Source: a virus. Taken from it: DNA of 45,094 nt. The stretch covers positions 1-45,094 of IMG/VR virus record IMGVR_UViG_3300027782_000139; one strand, 5' to 3'. The translations under genes and the position numbers were made by a program. Under the pieces are notes generated by a model. That model made no database searches and was not told where the DNA came from. It worked only from the letters and a program-made list of their open reading frames with translations. Below are positions 17,253 to 26,108 of the stretch, piece after piece. The first letter of the stretch is position 1, and each line of letters starts with the position of its first letter.

Positions 17253-17686
17253 TTGCTGAACCTGAAGTAAAATGGTCTCCCGACCAAATGATTGAAGTGT
17301 CTTTGAATGAACCTGATGATTTTCTTAAGGTTCGTGAAACTTTAACTCGCATTGGAGTTGCTTCACGAAAGGAGAAAAAGATTTATCAGTCTTGTCATAT
17401 TCTGCATAAACAGGGAAGGTATTTTATTGTTCATTTTAAAGAATTGTTTGCACTTGATGGCAAACACGCAAATCTTACTGTAAATGATGTACAACGCAGA
17501 AATCGCATTGTGCAACTACTTTCTGATTGGGGACTAATAACTGTTATTTCTCCAGAAAAAGTTACTGATATCGCACCACTCAATCAAATCAAAGTTTTAT
17601 CTTATAAAGATAAAGATGAATGGGAACTTGAAACCAAGTATAATATTGGGAAGAAAAAAGTTAAACCAGAAGAGGAAACCGAATAA
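17249..17686 (+). CDS. regA: Translational repressor RegA
   Basis: An RNA-binding repressor that blocks ribosome binding on early phage messages. Residues 14 onward align closely with T4 RegA: MIEVSLNEPDDFLKVRETLT, KIYQSCHILHKQGRYFIVHF, LLSDWGLI and DEWELETKYNIG. The length is 145 residues against 122 in T4, with an N-terminal 13-residue extension and a charged tail. ATG 17249 has a GGAGG ribosome site and overlaps the gp62 stop; initiation at the internal Met14, equal to the T4 start, cannot be excluded. Confidence 0.96.
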   Translation: MIAEPEVKWSPDQMIEVSLNEPDDFLKVRETLTRIGVASRKEKKIYQSCHILHKQGRYFIVHFKELFALDGKHANLTVNDVQRRNRIVQLLSDWGLITVISPEKVTDIAPLNQIKVLSYKDKDEWELETKYNIGKKKVKPEEETE

Positions 17687-17692
17687 AAAAGT

Positions 17693-17718
17693 GAGGAGAG
17701 CAACACTCCTCTTTTTTT
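17693..17718 (+). terminator. Terminator after regA
   Basis: GAGGAG/CTCCTC hairpin with a seven-base loop, followed by seven T. It closes the gp55-regA operon. Confidence 0.9.
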
Positions 17719-17741
17719 ATGTTCTCTGATATATACTAATG

Positions 17742-17760
17742 ATGTTGCCTTCGGGGACAT
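17742..17760 (+). promoter_or_regulatory. Leader hairpin before hsp20
   Basis: ATGT…ACAT with CC/GG pairs around a TTCG loop can form a small hairpin in the leader of hsp20, downstream of a weak TATACT (17732-17737). It ends about 20 bases before the strong ribosome site AAGGAGGT, so a role in message stability is possible. No clear -35 box was seen. Confidence 0.35.
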
Positions 17761-17792
17761 TATTAATTTACAGACGCTCAAGGAGGTCTATT

Positions 17793-18236
17793 ATGTTCGG
17801 AACAAGTTCGCTTACTCTATCAGTACCAGAAACTGCAAAGTATCTGATGGAGATTCAAAGAAATAGTATTGGGATGGATGAGTGGTTTAAAAGGTTAGAT
17901 ACTTCGCTAGAATCACATACTAACTATCCACCATACAATCTAATCAAAGAAACTGATGTTAATTTTAGATTAGAAATTGCACTTGCTGGATATAAAAAAG
18001 AAGACATTGAAGTTATTACCGAGTGGAATAAACTTTTTGTAGAAGCAAAAAAAATTGGTGATACTGATGATGAATATCTACACCAAGGATTAGCAAAGAG
18101 AGCATTTAAACGTACCTGGACTCTCTCTGATGATGTTGAAGTGTGTGATACTACATTTGTTGATGGTCTTCTGATTATTAAACTCAAAAGAGTCATTCCA
18201 GAGCATCAAAAGAAAAAGGTTTATGAACTCAAATAA
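17793..18236 (+). CDS. hsp20: Small heat-shock protein Hsp20
   Basis: A 147-residue alpha-crystallin-domain chaperone. The domain spans about residues 45-140: YNLIKETDVNFRLEIALAGY, KKEDIEVITEWNKLFVEAKK, then LAKRAFKRTWTLSDDVEV and VDGLLIIKLKR, the last being the usual G-x-L motif. The final residues lack a typical I-x-I. AAGGAGGT lies just before ATG 17793, one of the strongest ribosome sites here. Phage Hsp20 is typical of T4-like marine cyanophages and may stabilise scaffold or virion proteins during assembly. Confidence 0.93.
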   Translation: MFGTSSLTLSVPETAKYLMEIQRNSIGMDEWFKRLDTSLESHTNYPPYNLIKETDVNFRLEIALAGYKKEDIEVITEWNKLFVEAKKIGDTDDEYLHQGLAKRAFKRTWTLSDDVEVCDTTFVDGLLIIKLKRVIPEHQKKKVYELK

Positions 18237-18260
18237 ATACTTCTGAATATTGTTGCCGCA

Positions 18261-18304
18261 GGGGAGCAACTGGCAAAAACCAGTTGACGCTCCCCCATTT
18301 TTTT
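18261..18304 (+). terminator. Terminator after hsp20
   Basis: A two-part stem: GGGGAGC with GCTCCCC, enclosing AACTGG with CCAGTT and a six-base loop, with GAC bulged on the 3' side, followed by seven T. The -35 box of the next promoter lies in its 3' arm. Confidence 0.88.
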
Positions 18305-18312
18305 GTTATAAT
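18284..18312 (+). promoter_or_regulatory. Promoter overlapping terminator, before Sm-like/gp43 operon
   Basis: TTGACG (18284-18289), a 17-base spacer containing the terminator T-run, and TATAAT (18307-18312) with an extended TGT before it. It would drive the two Sm-like genes, gp43, uvsX and gp41. Confidence 0.75.
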
Positions 18313-18333
18313 AATTAAAGGTATAAATGAATT

Positions 18334-18735
18334 ATGACTATTAAACTAGCACTTTTAAAATCTGGTGAAGAAGTTATTTCTGATATTAAAGAATTTAGAG
18401 ATCCTGATGATAATTTAGTATCTTATCTTTTTAAAAGTCCACATTATGTTAAATTGTCTTCTTCTCAAGTATTAGTTGAAGAAGTAGAACAAACAAAATA
18501 TAATGCGTCATTTTACAAATGGATGGCATTATCAAAAGATAATGATATTGTTGTTAATTATGATTGGGTTGTTTGTATTGTTGAACCAATTGATGAAATT
18601 AAAAAATCTTATGAGGAGAAAATGAATGGAACAAGAAATGATGGAAATGGAAATGGAATCGGAGATTCTGACACAAGTAATAGTCTTACTGAATCAGTCA
18701 ATTTTGATCAGCAAGATTCAGGAAGTATTGGCTGA
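18334..18735 (+). CDS. Sm-like small protein, copy B
   Basis: A 133-residue protein. The first 95 residues carry the same pattern as the protein at 9093: LALLKSGEEVISDIKEF, then FKSPHYVKL, then FYKWMALSKDNDIVVNYDWV and VEPIDEIKKSYEEKM. The C-terminal 38 residues are Gly/Asn/Ser-rich and lie wholly within the overlap with the next gene. An Sm-like fold is inferred. It is the first gene of the polymerase operon. Confidence 0.55.
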   Translation: MTIKLALLKSGEEVISDIKEFRDPDDNLVSYLFKSPHYVKLSSSQVLVEEVEQTKYNASFYKWMALSKDNDIVVNYDWVVCIVEPIDEIKKSYEEKMNGTRNDGNGNGIGDSDTSNSLTESVNFDQQDSGSIG

Positions 18736-18928
18736 TATTGGTCAACCAGACTGTAGACTTATTTCACCATATGAAGTTGTGACCAGCGAATCTGGGGAAA
18801 AAACTTTGGTAAAGTGGTTAAACAATATTACCAATGATGTTGAAATTATGATTAGTTCGGATAAGATTTTAACTCTTGCTGAACCAAGTGGAAAATTACT
18901 TGATGATTATCTAGAACTTACAAAATGA
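18626..18928 (+). CDS. Sm-like small protein, copy C
   Basis: A 100-residue protein that starts 110 bases inside the preceding gene in another frame. The SD GAGGAG (18613-18618) is 7 bases before ATG 18626. Residues about 15-97 follow the Sm-like pattern: VIVLLNQSILISKIQEV, QPDCRLISPYEVV, then VKWLNN, DVEIMISSDKILTLAEP and LLDDYLEL. The Met/Glu repeat at the start (MEQEMMEMEMESE) is low-complexity and later ATGs in it are possible starts. Its stop overlaps gp43 by four bases. Confidence 0.6.
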   Translation: MEQEMMEMEMESEILTQVIVLLNQSILISKIQEVLADIGQPDCRLISPYEVVTSESGEKTLVKWLNNITNDVEIMISSDKILTLAEPSGKLLDDYLELTK

Positions 18929-21420
18929 GATTTTATACCAACGTCTATGAAAAATTTAATAAAATGTTGGTTCGTGGTTATGAAGACGGTAGGTATTTTC
19001 AGTCAGAAGAAGAGTTTCAACCAACTCTTTATGTGACTTCCAAAAAACAAAGTAAGTATAAAACTCTTGATGGGTTGAGTGTTGAACCAATTCAACCTGG
19101 AAAAATTTCTGATTGTAAGGAGTTTTTGAAGAAATATGAAAATGTAGAAGGATTTACTGTTTATGGTAATGATAATTACAAAGCACAATATATTTCTCAA
19201 ACATATCCAGAAGACGAAATTAAGTTTGATATTAAAAAAATTCGTCTTGTGACAATTGACATTGAGGTTGCTTCGGAGAATGGATTTCCAAATGTATTTG
19301 ATTGTGCTGAAGAACTTCTAGCAATCACATTACAAAATTACGCAACAAAGCATATCATTTGCTTTGCTTCTCGTCCTTATATCAATACTCGTAAGGACGT
19401 TGTGTATGTTGAATGTAGAGATGAAATTGATTTAATTCATCACTTTCTTGCATTTTGGGAAAAGGAAACTCCTGATGTAATTACAGGTTGGAACTGTGAG
19501 TTGTATGATATTCCTTATATTGCTGGAAGAATTGATAGAATTCTTGGTGAAAAGGAAGCACGTCGTCTTTCTCCTTGGGGAAATATTCGAAAAAGAGAAC
19601 TTGTAATTAAAGGTAGAGATCAAATTTCTTATGAAGTTTCTGGAATTTCTGTAATTGATTATCTTGATCTTTATAAGAAATTTACTTATAAAGCACAGGA
19701 ATCTTATCGTCTAGACCATATTGCAAATGTGGAATTAGGTCAAAAGAAATTAGACCACTCCGAGTTTGAGACTTTTAAAGATTTTTATACAAAAGATTGG
19801 CAGAAATTTATTGATTATAATATCCGAGACGTAGAACTTGTAGACCAATTGGAAGACAAGATGAAACTCATTGAACTATGTTTTACAATGGCATATGATG
19901 CAAAAATAAATTTTAATGATGTGTTTTTTCAGGTAAGAACTTGGGATGCAATCATTTTTAATTACTTAAAGAAAAGGAATATTGTTATTCCCCCCAAAGA
20001 CCGTTCAGAAAAGAGTGATAAATTTGCTGGTGCTTATGTAAAAGAACCAAAACCTGGAAAGTATGATTGGGTTGTCTCGTTTGACCTTAACTCTTTGTAT
20101 CCTCATTTGATTATGCAATATAACATCTCTCCAGAAACTCTTCTGGATGAAAGACATCCCAGTGCAACTGTTGATAAAATTTTACAACGACAAGTTGATC
20201 TTGAGAAATATAGTGATTATGCTGTGTGTCCGAATGGTGCGATGTATCGTAAAGACGTTCGTGGTTTTCTTCCAGAACTAATGGAGAAAATGTATAATGA
20301 CCGTGTAGTCTTCAAGAAAAAGATGTTGGAGGCAAAACAACAATACGAAAAGACCAAAACGAAAGAATTGGAAAGAGAAATTTCAAGATGCAACAACATT
20401 CAAATGGCAAAAAAGATTTCTCTTAATAGTGCTTATGGTGCTATTGGAAATCAGTATTTCAGGTATTATAAACTAGCAAATGCTGAAGCAATCACAATGT
20501 CTGGACAAGTTTCCATTCGTTGGATTGAATGTAAAATGAATTCATACCTAAACAAAATTCTTAAAACAAATGATGTTGATTATGTTATTGCTTCAGATAC
20601 TGATTCTATCTACCTTAATATGGGTCCTTTTGTTGAGACTGTATACAAGGGAAGAGAGAAAACTACTGAAGAAATTGTTGGGTTCCTTGATAAGGTCTGT
20701 GCGATGGAATTTGAAAAATATATTGAGAGTTCTTACCAAGAATTGGCGGACTATGTAAATGCATACGATCAGAAGATGCAGATGAAACGAGAGAATATTG
20801 CCGACCGTGGCATCTGGACTGCCAAGAAACGTTATATCTTGAATGTTTGGGATAGTGAAGGTGTTCGTTATGATGAACCTAAATTAAAGATTATGGGATT
20901 AGAAGCAGTTAAATCTTCAACTCCTGCACCTTGTCGTCAAAAAATTAAGGATGCCCTTAAAATTGTGATGACCAAAACAGAAGACGAAATGATTTCTTTT
21001 ATAGATAATTTTCGTAAAGCATTTAATGAACTTCCTCCAGAAGAAATTTCATTTCCACGTTCAATTAATGATGTAAATAAACATAAATCTTCATCAACTC
21101 TTTATTGTAAGGGAACTCCTATTCACGCAAGAGGAGCAATTCTTTATAATCATCTAATTAAAGAAAAGAAATTAGATAAGAAGTATGCAAAGATTCAAAA
21201 TGGTGAAAAGATTAAATTTTGTTATTTAAAACTTCCAAATCCAATTCGTGAGAATGTTATTTCTTATATTCAAGAATTCCCAAAGGAATTTGGACTAGAC
21301 AAATATATTGATTATGATCTACAATTCAGTAAAGCATTTTTAGAACCAATGAAAGTAATTTTGGATGCAATTAATTGGAAAGTAGAAAAAACTGTAAACC
21401 TTGAATCATTTTTTAGCTAA
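18925..21420 (+). CDS. 43: DNA polymerase gp43 (family B)
   Basis: The replicative polymerase, 831 residues (T4 is 898), intact, neither split nor interrupted by an intein. The exonuclease has Exo [12 protein letters not shown] near residue 110, Exo [12 protein letters not shown] near 190, and Exo [14 protein letters not shown] near 310. The polymerase has motif [12 protein letters not shown] near 385, motif [14 protein letters not shown] near 500 and motif [11 protein letters not shown] near 556. The C-terminal [13 protein letters not shown] and LESFF end fits the clamp-binding peptide of the family. Overlaps with the genes on both sides show translational coupling. Confidence 0.98.
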   Translation: MRFYTNVYEKFNKMLVRGYEDGRYFQSEEEFQPTLYVTSKKQSKYKTLDGLSVEPIQPGKISDCKEFLKKYENVEGFTVYGNDNYKAQYISQTYPEDEIKFDIKKIRLVTIDIEVASENGFPNVFDCAEELLAITLQNYATKHIICFASRPYINTRKDVVYVECRDEIDLIHHFLAFWEKETPDVITGWNCELYDIPYIAGRIDRILGEKEARRLSPWGNIRKRELVIKGRDQISYEVSGISVIDYLDLYKKFTYKAQESYRLDHIANVELGQKKLDHSEFETFKDFYTKDWQKFIDYNIRDVELVDQLEDKMKLIELCFTMAYDAKINFNDVFFQVRTWDAIIFNYLKKRNIVIPPKDRSEKSDKFAGAYVKEPKPGKYDWVVSFDLNSLYPHLIMQYNISPETLLDERHPSATVDKILQRQVDLEKYSDYAVCPNGAMYRKDVRGFLPELMEKMYNDRVVFKKKMLEAKQQYEKTKTKELEREISRCNNIQMAKKISLNSAYGAIGNQYFRYYKLANAEAITMSGQVSIRWIECKMNSYLNKILKTNDVDYVIASDTDSIYLNMGPFVETVYKGREKTTEEIVGFLDKVCAMEFEKYIESSYQELADYVNAYDQKMQMKRENIADRGIWTAKKRYILNVWDSEGVRYDEPKLKIMGLEAVKSSTPAPCRQKIKDALKIVMTKTEDEMISFIDNFRKAFNELPPEEISFPRSINDVNKHKSSSTLYCKGTPIHARGAILYNHLIKEKKLDKKYAKIQNGEKIKFCYLKLPNPIRENVISYIQEFPKEFGLDKYIDYDLQFSKAFLEPMKVILDAINWKVEKTVNLESFFS

Positions 21421-22424
21421 TGGACTTTTTAAAAGATATTGTAAAAGAAATCGGTGGAGAATACACACAACTGGCAGCAGATATTGAAGAGACTGAATCT
21501 TATGTGGACACGGGTTCGTACATATTTAATGCTCTTGTATCTGGGAGTATATTTGGTGGTGTATCTGGTAACAAAATCACTGCAATCGCAGGTGAAAGTT
21601 CTACTGGAAAAACTTTCTTTAGTTTGGCAGTGGTCAAAAATTTTCTTGATAATAATCCTACTGGATACTGCCTGTATTTTGATACTGAAGCTGCAATCAC
21701 CAGATCCTTATTGGAAAGCAGAGGCATTGACACAACTAGAGTCGTGGTGGTCAATGTTGTTACAGTTGAAGAGTTTCGTGGCAAGGCACTGAAGGCAGTT
21801 GACCTTTACTTGAAGAAGCCAGAAGGAGAACGCAATCCTTGTATGTTTGTGCTAGACTCTTTGGGTATGCTTTCAACCAGCAAGGAGATTAATGATGCTC
21901 TAAATGATAAGGAAGTTAGGGATATGACCAAATCCCAACTGATTAAAGGAGCATTTAGGATGCTTACTCTGAAACTTGGTCAAGCAAGCATTCCGATGAT
22001 TGTGACTAATCACATATATCAAGTTATAGGATCTTATGTTCCTATGCAAGAAATGGGAGGTGGCAGTGGTCTTAAGTATGCTGCTTCTACCATCATTCAC
22101 CTTTCAAAGAAAAAAGAAAAAGATGGAACTGATGTGATTGGGAATATCATTAAGTGCAAAACTGCCAAATCACGTTTAAGTAAAGAGAATCAAGATGTTG
22201 AAGTTCGTCTTTATTATGATGAGCGTGGTCTTGATAGATATTATGGTTTGCTTGAATTGGGTGAACTAGGTGGAATCTGGAAGAATGTTGCAGGTAGGTA
22301 CGAAATGGATGGTAAGAAGATTTATGCAAAACAAATTCTTGCAGAACCAGAAAAGTATTTTACTCCAGAAGTAATGCAAGCACTTGACGAAATAGCAAAA
22401 AAAGAATTTAGTTATGGTGCATGA
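21420..22424 (+). CDS. uvsX: Recombinase UvsX (RecA-like)
   Basis: A 334-residue strand-exchange recombinase (T4 UvsX is 391) that forms filaments on single-stranded DNA and starts recombination-dependent replication with UvsY, UvsW and gp46/47, all encoded here. Walker A is GESSTGKT (58-65); [11 protein letters not shown] is the Walker B region; [12 protein letters not shown] and [12 protein letters not shown] are RecA-core segments. The start shares TAATG with gp43 and the stop overlaps the next gene by four bases. Confidence 0.96.
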   Translation: MDFLKDIVKEIGGEYTQLAADIEETESYVDTGSYIFNALVSGSIFGGVSGNKITAIAGESSTGKTFFSLAVVKNFLDNNPTGYCLYFDTEAAITRSLLESRGIDTTRVVVVNVVTVEEFRGKALKAVDLYLKKPEGERNPCMFVLDSLGMLSTSKEINDALNDKEVRDMTKSQLIKGAFRMLTLKLGQASIPMIVTNHIYQVIGSYVPMQEMGGGSGLKYAASTIIHLSKKKEKDGTDVIGNIIKCKTAKSRLSKENQDVEVRLYYDERGLDRYYGLLELGELGGIWKNVAGRYEMDGKKIYAKQILAEPEKYFTPEVMQALDEIAKKEFSYGA

Positions 22425-22966
22425 AGAATATTCGCATCATAAAAACTGGTGTTGATGTATCCAAGATACTAGAACAACTCAAACAATACCCAGAAGATTG
22501 GGGATCTCAAAAAAGAATTGAAGGAACAGAACAGTTAGATCCAAAAAAATATATTACAACTGTTGATGTTCTTCAACTGATAATGGGAGGAATAGAAAAG
22601 GAAGGGCAGTATGTTGGTAATACTGAAATTTGCATAAAAACACCTGCATATGAAAAGCACACAGAAGTTCTTAAATTCTTAAAGACATATTTTAAGAAAA
22701 TACGTCGTTGTGCTTTTCTCTCTTTGCCTGTTGGTCAAATTGTTGGAACTCATATTGACGAAGGTACTTATTATCTTACAAAAGACAGATACCACCTTTC
22801 CATTCAGGGAAAATACGAGTATACTGTTGGGGATGAAACTGTGATTGTTGAACCTGGAACGTTCTTTTGGTTTAATAATAAACTTCCCCATAGTGCTGAA
22901 AATATTGGTGATGAGGTTAGAATTACTTTTGTATTTGATGTTCCCCACCACAAACAAAATCCATAG
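22421..22966 (+). CDS. 2-oxoglutarate/Fe(II) oxygenase (Asp/Asn hydroxylase-like)
   Basis: A 181-residue jelly-roll oxygenase. Iron ligands fit HxD…H: His111-Ile-Asp113 ([10 protein letters not shown]) and His157 (LPHSAENIG). Arg123 and His125 (DRYHLSIQG) and Arg167 (EVRITFVFD) match the aspartyl/asparaginyl beta-hydroxylase family, where an Arg binds 2-oxoglutarate. The substrate is unknown. Such enzymes are frequent in marine myoviruses; its location between uvsX and gp41 is shared with cyanophages. A GAGGAG site for gp41 follows. Confidence 0.8.
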   Translation: MKNIRIIKTGVDVSKILEQLKQYPEDWGSQKRIEGTEQLDPKKYITTVDVLQLIMGGIEKEGQYVGNTEICIKTPAYEKHTEVLKFLKTYFKKIRRCAFLSLPVGQIVGTHIDEGTYYLTKDRYHLSIQGKYEYTVGDETVIVEPGTFFWFNNKLPHSAENIGDEVRITFVFDVPHHKQNP

Positions 22967-22977
22967 ATAGAGGAGCA

Positions 22978-24354
22978 ATGGAAAAAGTAGAAACTACTAT
23001 TTTAAGAAATTTACTTTTCAATAATGATTATTGTAGAAAAGTATTACCTTTTATTAAAAATGAATATTTTGAAAACCTTCACGAGAAAGTAGTTTTTGAA
23101 GAGATTTGTAAATTTATTGTTGCTTATGAACAACTCGCAACAAAAGAAGTTCTTTTAATTGAAACAGAAAAAAGAACTGATATTACAGAAGATACTTACA
23201 AAATTATTTGTGATTATATTTCCAATCTTAATGATGACCCAGCAGATAAGCAATGGTTGGTAGATACTACTGAAAAGTGGTGTAAAGACCGAGCAATTTA
23301 CCTTGCTCTTATGGAAAGTATCAAAATTGCTGATGGGCAAGACGAAAAGAAGTCTAGAGATTCCATTCCAACAATTTTACAAGAAGCACTTGCTATTGGA
23401 TTTGATAGCCACATTGGACACGATTATTTAAAAGATTACCAAGAACGATATGACTCTTATCATAGAAAAGAAGACAAAATCCCATTTGATTTGGAATATT
23501 TTAACAAAATTACCAAAGGGGGTATCCCTAGCAAAACTCTTAATATCGCACTTGCTGGTACTGGCGTCGGGAAATCTTTATTCATGTGCCATGTGACTAG
23601 CTCCGTCTTGCTCCAAGGACGGAACGTATTGTACATTACGCTTGAAATGGCAGAAGAAAAAATTGCTGAACGAATTGACGCAAATCTTTTAAATATAAAC
23701 ATCAAAGATATTGAAACATTGCCAAAAATGATGTTTGATACGAAAGTGAATAATATTGCGAAGAAGACACAAGGAACTTTAATTATTAAAGAATATCCAA
23801 CTGCTTCCGCACACGCAGGACATTTTAGAGCACTTCTAAATGAACTCTCTCTTAAGAAATCATTTAAACCTGATATTATTTTCATTGACTATCTTAATAT
23901 TTGTGGGTCCTCAAGATATAAAAGTAATTTTTCAGTCAATTCTTACTCTTATGTTAAAGCAATTGCAGAAGAACTTCGTGGTCTTGCAGTTGAAGCAAAT
24001 GTTCCTATCGTTAGTGCTACACAAACGACAAGAAGCGGTTTTGGATCATCTGATCCAGAATTAACCGATACTAGTGAATCCTTTGGTCTTCCTGCTACTG
24101 CTGACCTTATGTTTGCCCTTATTAGCACAGAAGAGTTAGAAGGATTGGGGCAGATTATGGTGAAACAATTGAAGAATAGATATAATGACCCAACAATGAA
24201 TAAAAGATTTGTTGTTGGGATTGATAGAGCAAAGATGCGTCTTTATGATGTAGAACAAAGTGCTCAAACTGATATACTTGACTCTGGACAAGAGGAAGAG
24301 TATAATTACGAAGAAAACAAAAAAACAGACAAATTTTCTGGATTTAAATTTTAA
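22978..24354 (+). CDS. 41: Replicative helicase gp41 (DnaB-like)
   Basis: The hexameric 5'-3' helicase, 458 residues (T4 gp41 is 475), which works with primase gp61 encoded at 32682. Walker A is ALAGTGVGKSLF near residues 190-201; PDIIFIDYLNI carries Walker B; VPIVSATQTTRSG is the DnaB H3/H4 region. The C-terminus is acidic and Lys-rich and may bind partner proteins. It is expressed from the same operon as the polymerase. Confidence 0.96.
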   Translation: MEKVETTILRNLLFNNDYCRKVLPFIKNEYFENLHEKVVFEEICKFIVAYEQLATKEVLLIETEKRTDITEDTYKIICDYISNLNDDPADKQWLVDTTEKWCKDRAIYLALMESIKIADGQDEKKSRDSIPTILQEALAIGFDSHIGHDYLKDYQERYDSYHRKEDKIPFDLEYFNKITKGGIPSKTLNIALAGTGVGKSLFMCHVTSSVLLQGRNVLYITLEMAEEKIAERIDANLLNINIKDIETLPKMMFDTKVNNIAKKTQGTLIIKEYPTASAHAGHFRALLNELSLKKSFKPDIIFIDYLNICGSSRYKSNFSVNSYSYVKAIAEELRGLAVEANVPIVSATQTTRSGFGSSDPELTDTSESFGLPATADLMFALISTEELEGLGQIMVKQLKNRYNDPTMNKRFVVGIDRAKMRLYDVEQSAQTDILDSGQEEEYNYEENKKTDKFSGFKF

Positions 24355-24359
24355 CTAAT

Positions 24360-24770
24360 ATGACACAACGAATTGATTTTGGTAAATATCAAAATTTTGT
24401 AGATGCAGTAACATCTGATGCTTCTAAAGATTTTGTAGCACTTGCTGATCGTCTAGTTGCTCTAGATGAAAAGGGTGCAAACATTGAGCGTCTTTTGACT
24501 GCTGGTGTTGGCATTAATGCTGAAGGTGGTGAGTTTCTTGAAATTGTAAAGAAACTGATTTTCCAAGGTAAGTCTTGGAATAATGAAAATCGCACTCATC
24601 TAATTAAAGAACTTGGTGATATTATGTGGTATGTTGCCCAAGCTTGTATTGCTCTTGAAGTTTCTTTTGATGAAGTAATTCAGACAAATATTGATAAACT
24701 GATGAAGCGTTATCCTGACGGTTTCTTTGATGCTTATTACAGTGAAAATCGTGAAGTGGGAGACATCTAA
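24360..24770 (+). CDS. mazG: MazG-like nucleotide pyrophosphohydrolase
   Basis: A 136-residue all-alpha NTP pyrophosphatase-like protein. The metal-binding pattern ExxE(22)ExxD is visible: Glu58-x2-Glu61 in GGEFLEIVKK and Glu84-x2-Asp87 in KELGDIMWYV. MazG-type enzymes hydrolyse (d)NTPs; phage versions were proposed to alter host (p)ppGpp or nucleotide pools, but that role is disputed. It follows gp41 and precedes a small gene at a TAATG overlap. Confidence 0.85.
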   Translation: MTQRIDFGKYQNFVDAVTSDASKDFVALADRLVALDEKGANIERLLTAGVGINAEGGEFLEIVKKLIFQGKSWNNENRTHLIKELGDIMWYVAQACIALEVSFDEVIQTNIDKLMKRYPDGFFDAYYSENREVGDI

Positions 24771-24949
24771 TGGCAAAAACAGTATCTATTAAAATTGATG
24801 TTCGTGCTGCTGCAGCAGTTCGTCAAATCTTGTTTGATGCACAAAAAGGATATACTTATGATGAGGGTTCTGTTCCTCCTCGTATTGTTGATATTCGTAG
24901 TGTAATTGCAGATATTGATTCAAAAATTGAAGAACAAGTAAAAGAATAA
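24770..24949 (+). CDS. Small conserved-looking protein, 59 residues
   Basis: A 59-residue frame that starts in the mazG stop (TAATG) and ends seven bases before the operon terminator. MAKTVSIKIDVRAAAAVRQI and then SVPPRIVDIRSVIADIDSKI suggest a strand followed by two helices. The placement and the absence of internal frame breaks support it. Function unknown. Confidence 0.65.
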   Translation: MAKTVSIKIDVRAAAAVRQILFDAQKGYTYDEGSVPPRIVDIRSVIADIDSKIEEQVKE

Positions 24950-24956
24950 ATTGATC

Positions 24957-24990
24957 CCCTCTTTCTAAATATAAGAAAGAGGGATTTTTA
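24957..24990 (+). terminator. Terminator after mazG operon
   Basis: A perfect 10-bp stem CCCTCTTTCT/AGAAAGAGGG with a seven-base loop, followed by ATTTTTAT. It closes the gp43-gp41-mazG operon just before the next ATG. Confidence 0.9.
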
Positions 24991-24991
24991 T

Positions 24992-26080
24992 ATGCTTACG
25001 GAAAAGCAGAAAGAACTAATTCGGAGGATGGAGTCTGCTGGAAAAAATTTAGAAGAAACTGGACTTCCAGAAAAAACTGATATTATAAGTGGAAATGCGG
25101 CAAAAACTTTGAACTCTACCATTACAGAACTTTTTCCTTGTATTGCATTTTTGGAAAATATAAATGAAACTGACCCAATAAAATTTTATCAAAAAATAAC
25201 AGAAAAAAATAATTCACAAATTGGATGTTATATAAACAATATTGATGCAGCAAATGCAGAAAAATATATTAAACAAGCTCCAAAGTCTGTTTTGTTTGAA
25301 GAAAAAATTAAAAATGCTATGGCTGTATTGAAATATATTAGAAAAAAAAATAATGAAAAAACAATTTCAAAAGTTTATTGGTCTTATAGATTAAAACCAA
25401 ACGGCATAGAAGCAAATCATCCAGCAGATATTTTTATTAAGTATTCTGATGGTACAAAATTGGGAATATCTATAAAAACTGGAGAAGAAAAAACAAAGGA
25501 ACCACTTTTTAATACTTTTGTCAAACCAGTTTTGGAATATTTTGAAAAATCAATTGCAGAGTGGAATGTTGAGTCATATAATAAATTTTATTCTAAAATA
25601 GTGGGAATTGGACCATTTTCAGAATATGGAAAACCAAATATGATAAATTTTCTTGGTGGATATGAAAAAAAAAATAGAAAAGAATATAATAAAATTTATG
25701 ATGAACAATTAGAATGGATTAGATCTAAAATTATTAATTTGCTCAAAGAAGATACTGAAAAAACAAAAAAATTCATTTTGGAAAAAATTGCCCCATCATA
25801 CTCTTCTGCACCATTGATATTAATAAAAGCAATTGGAAATGATTATCAAAAATTATCAACAATTGATATTGTTAGAGAATCTATTCAAACTTCAAAAAAA
25901 ATAGGAGGGATTGCAATAAAAGAATCAACAAAATCAAAACAAGATTTTCATATTGAATTGAAAACAGAAGACAATAAAACGACAAAACTTTTATTTTCTA
26001 TAAGAACAAATAAATCAGGAAATAATCACAAACTTGGACAGTTTGTAAATCTTGCATTCAAATTTAATGGAATTGATTGA
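24992..26080 (+). CDS. Unknown protein, possible PD-(D/E)XK-type nuclease
   Basis: A 362-residue Lys/Ile/Asn-rich protein. Residues about 140-165 read HPADIFIKYSDGTKLGISIK followed by TG; an Asp in a strand, a turn and a strand ending S-x-K is a common variant of the restriction-endonuclease fold active site. Outside that region I recognise nothing. The gene starts two bases after a terminator without a clear ribosome site and is more AT-rich than its neighbours (long A runs), which suggests later acquisition. The nuclease assignment is tentative; an uncharacterised virion protein is equally possible. Confidence 0.45.
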   Translation: MLTEKQKELIRRMESAGKNLEETGLPEKTDIISGNAAKTLNSTITELFPCIAFLENINETDPIKFYQKITEKNNSQIGCYINNIDAANAEKYIKQAPKSVLFEEKIKNAMAVLKYIRKKNNEKTISKVYWSYRLKPNGIEANHPADIFIKYSDGTKLGISIKTGEEKTKEPLFNTFVKPVLEYFEKSIAEWNVESYNKFYSKIVGIGPFSEYGKPNMINFLGGYEKKNRKEYNKIYDEQLEWIRSKIINLLKEDTEKTKKFILEKIAPSYSSAPLILIKAIGNDYQKLSTIDIVRESIQTSKKIGGIAIKESTKSKQDFHIELKTEDNKTTKLLFSIRTNKSGNNHKLGQFVNLAFKFNGID

Positions 26081-26082
26081 CT

Positions 26083-26090
26083 GATAAATA
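26083..26090 (+). promoter_or_regulatory. Late promoter (GATAAATA) before head protein genes
   Basis: GATAAATA lies just after the stop of the preceding gene and 19 bases before the nucleotidyltransferase-like gene. It differs from the T4 late consensus at one position. Confidence 0.5.
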
Positions 26091-26108
26091 ACTAAAAATC
26101 CTGTGTAG

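Noticed and set aside
18232-18239. Late promoter AATAAATA at the end of hsp20
   Set aside because: It overlaps the hsp20 stop, lies before a terminator and precedes genes of replication type with a good host-type promoter of their own; the match is probably chance.
18925-21420. Possible split or intein-bearing DNA polymerase
   Set aside because: All exonuclease and polymerase motifs occur once, in order, in one uninterrupted frame of 831 codons.
21900-22100. Minus-strand frames inside uvsX, gp43, nrdA and other core genes
   Set aside because: They are shadows of well-supported genes, without ribosome sites or recognisable products.
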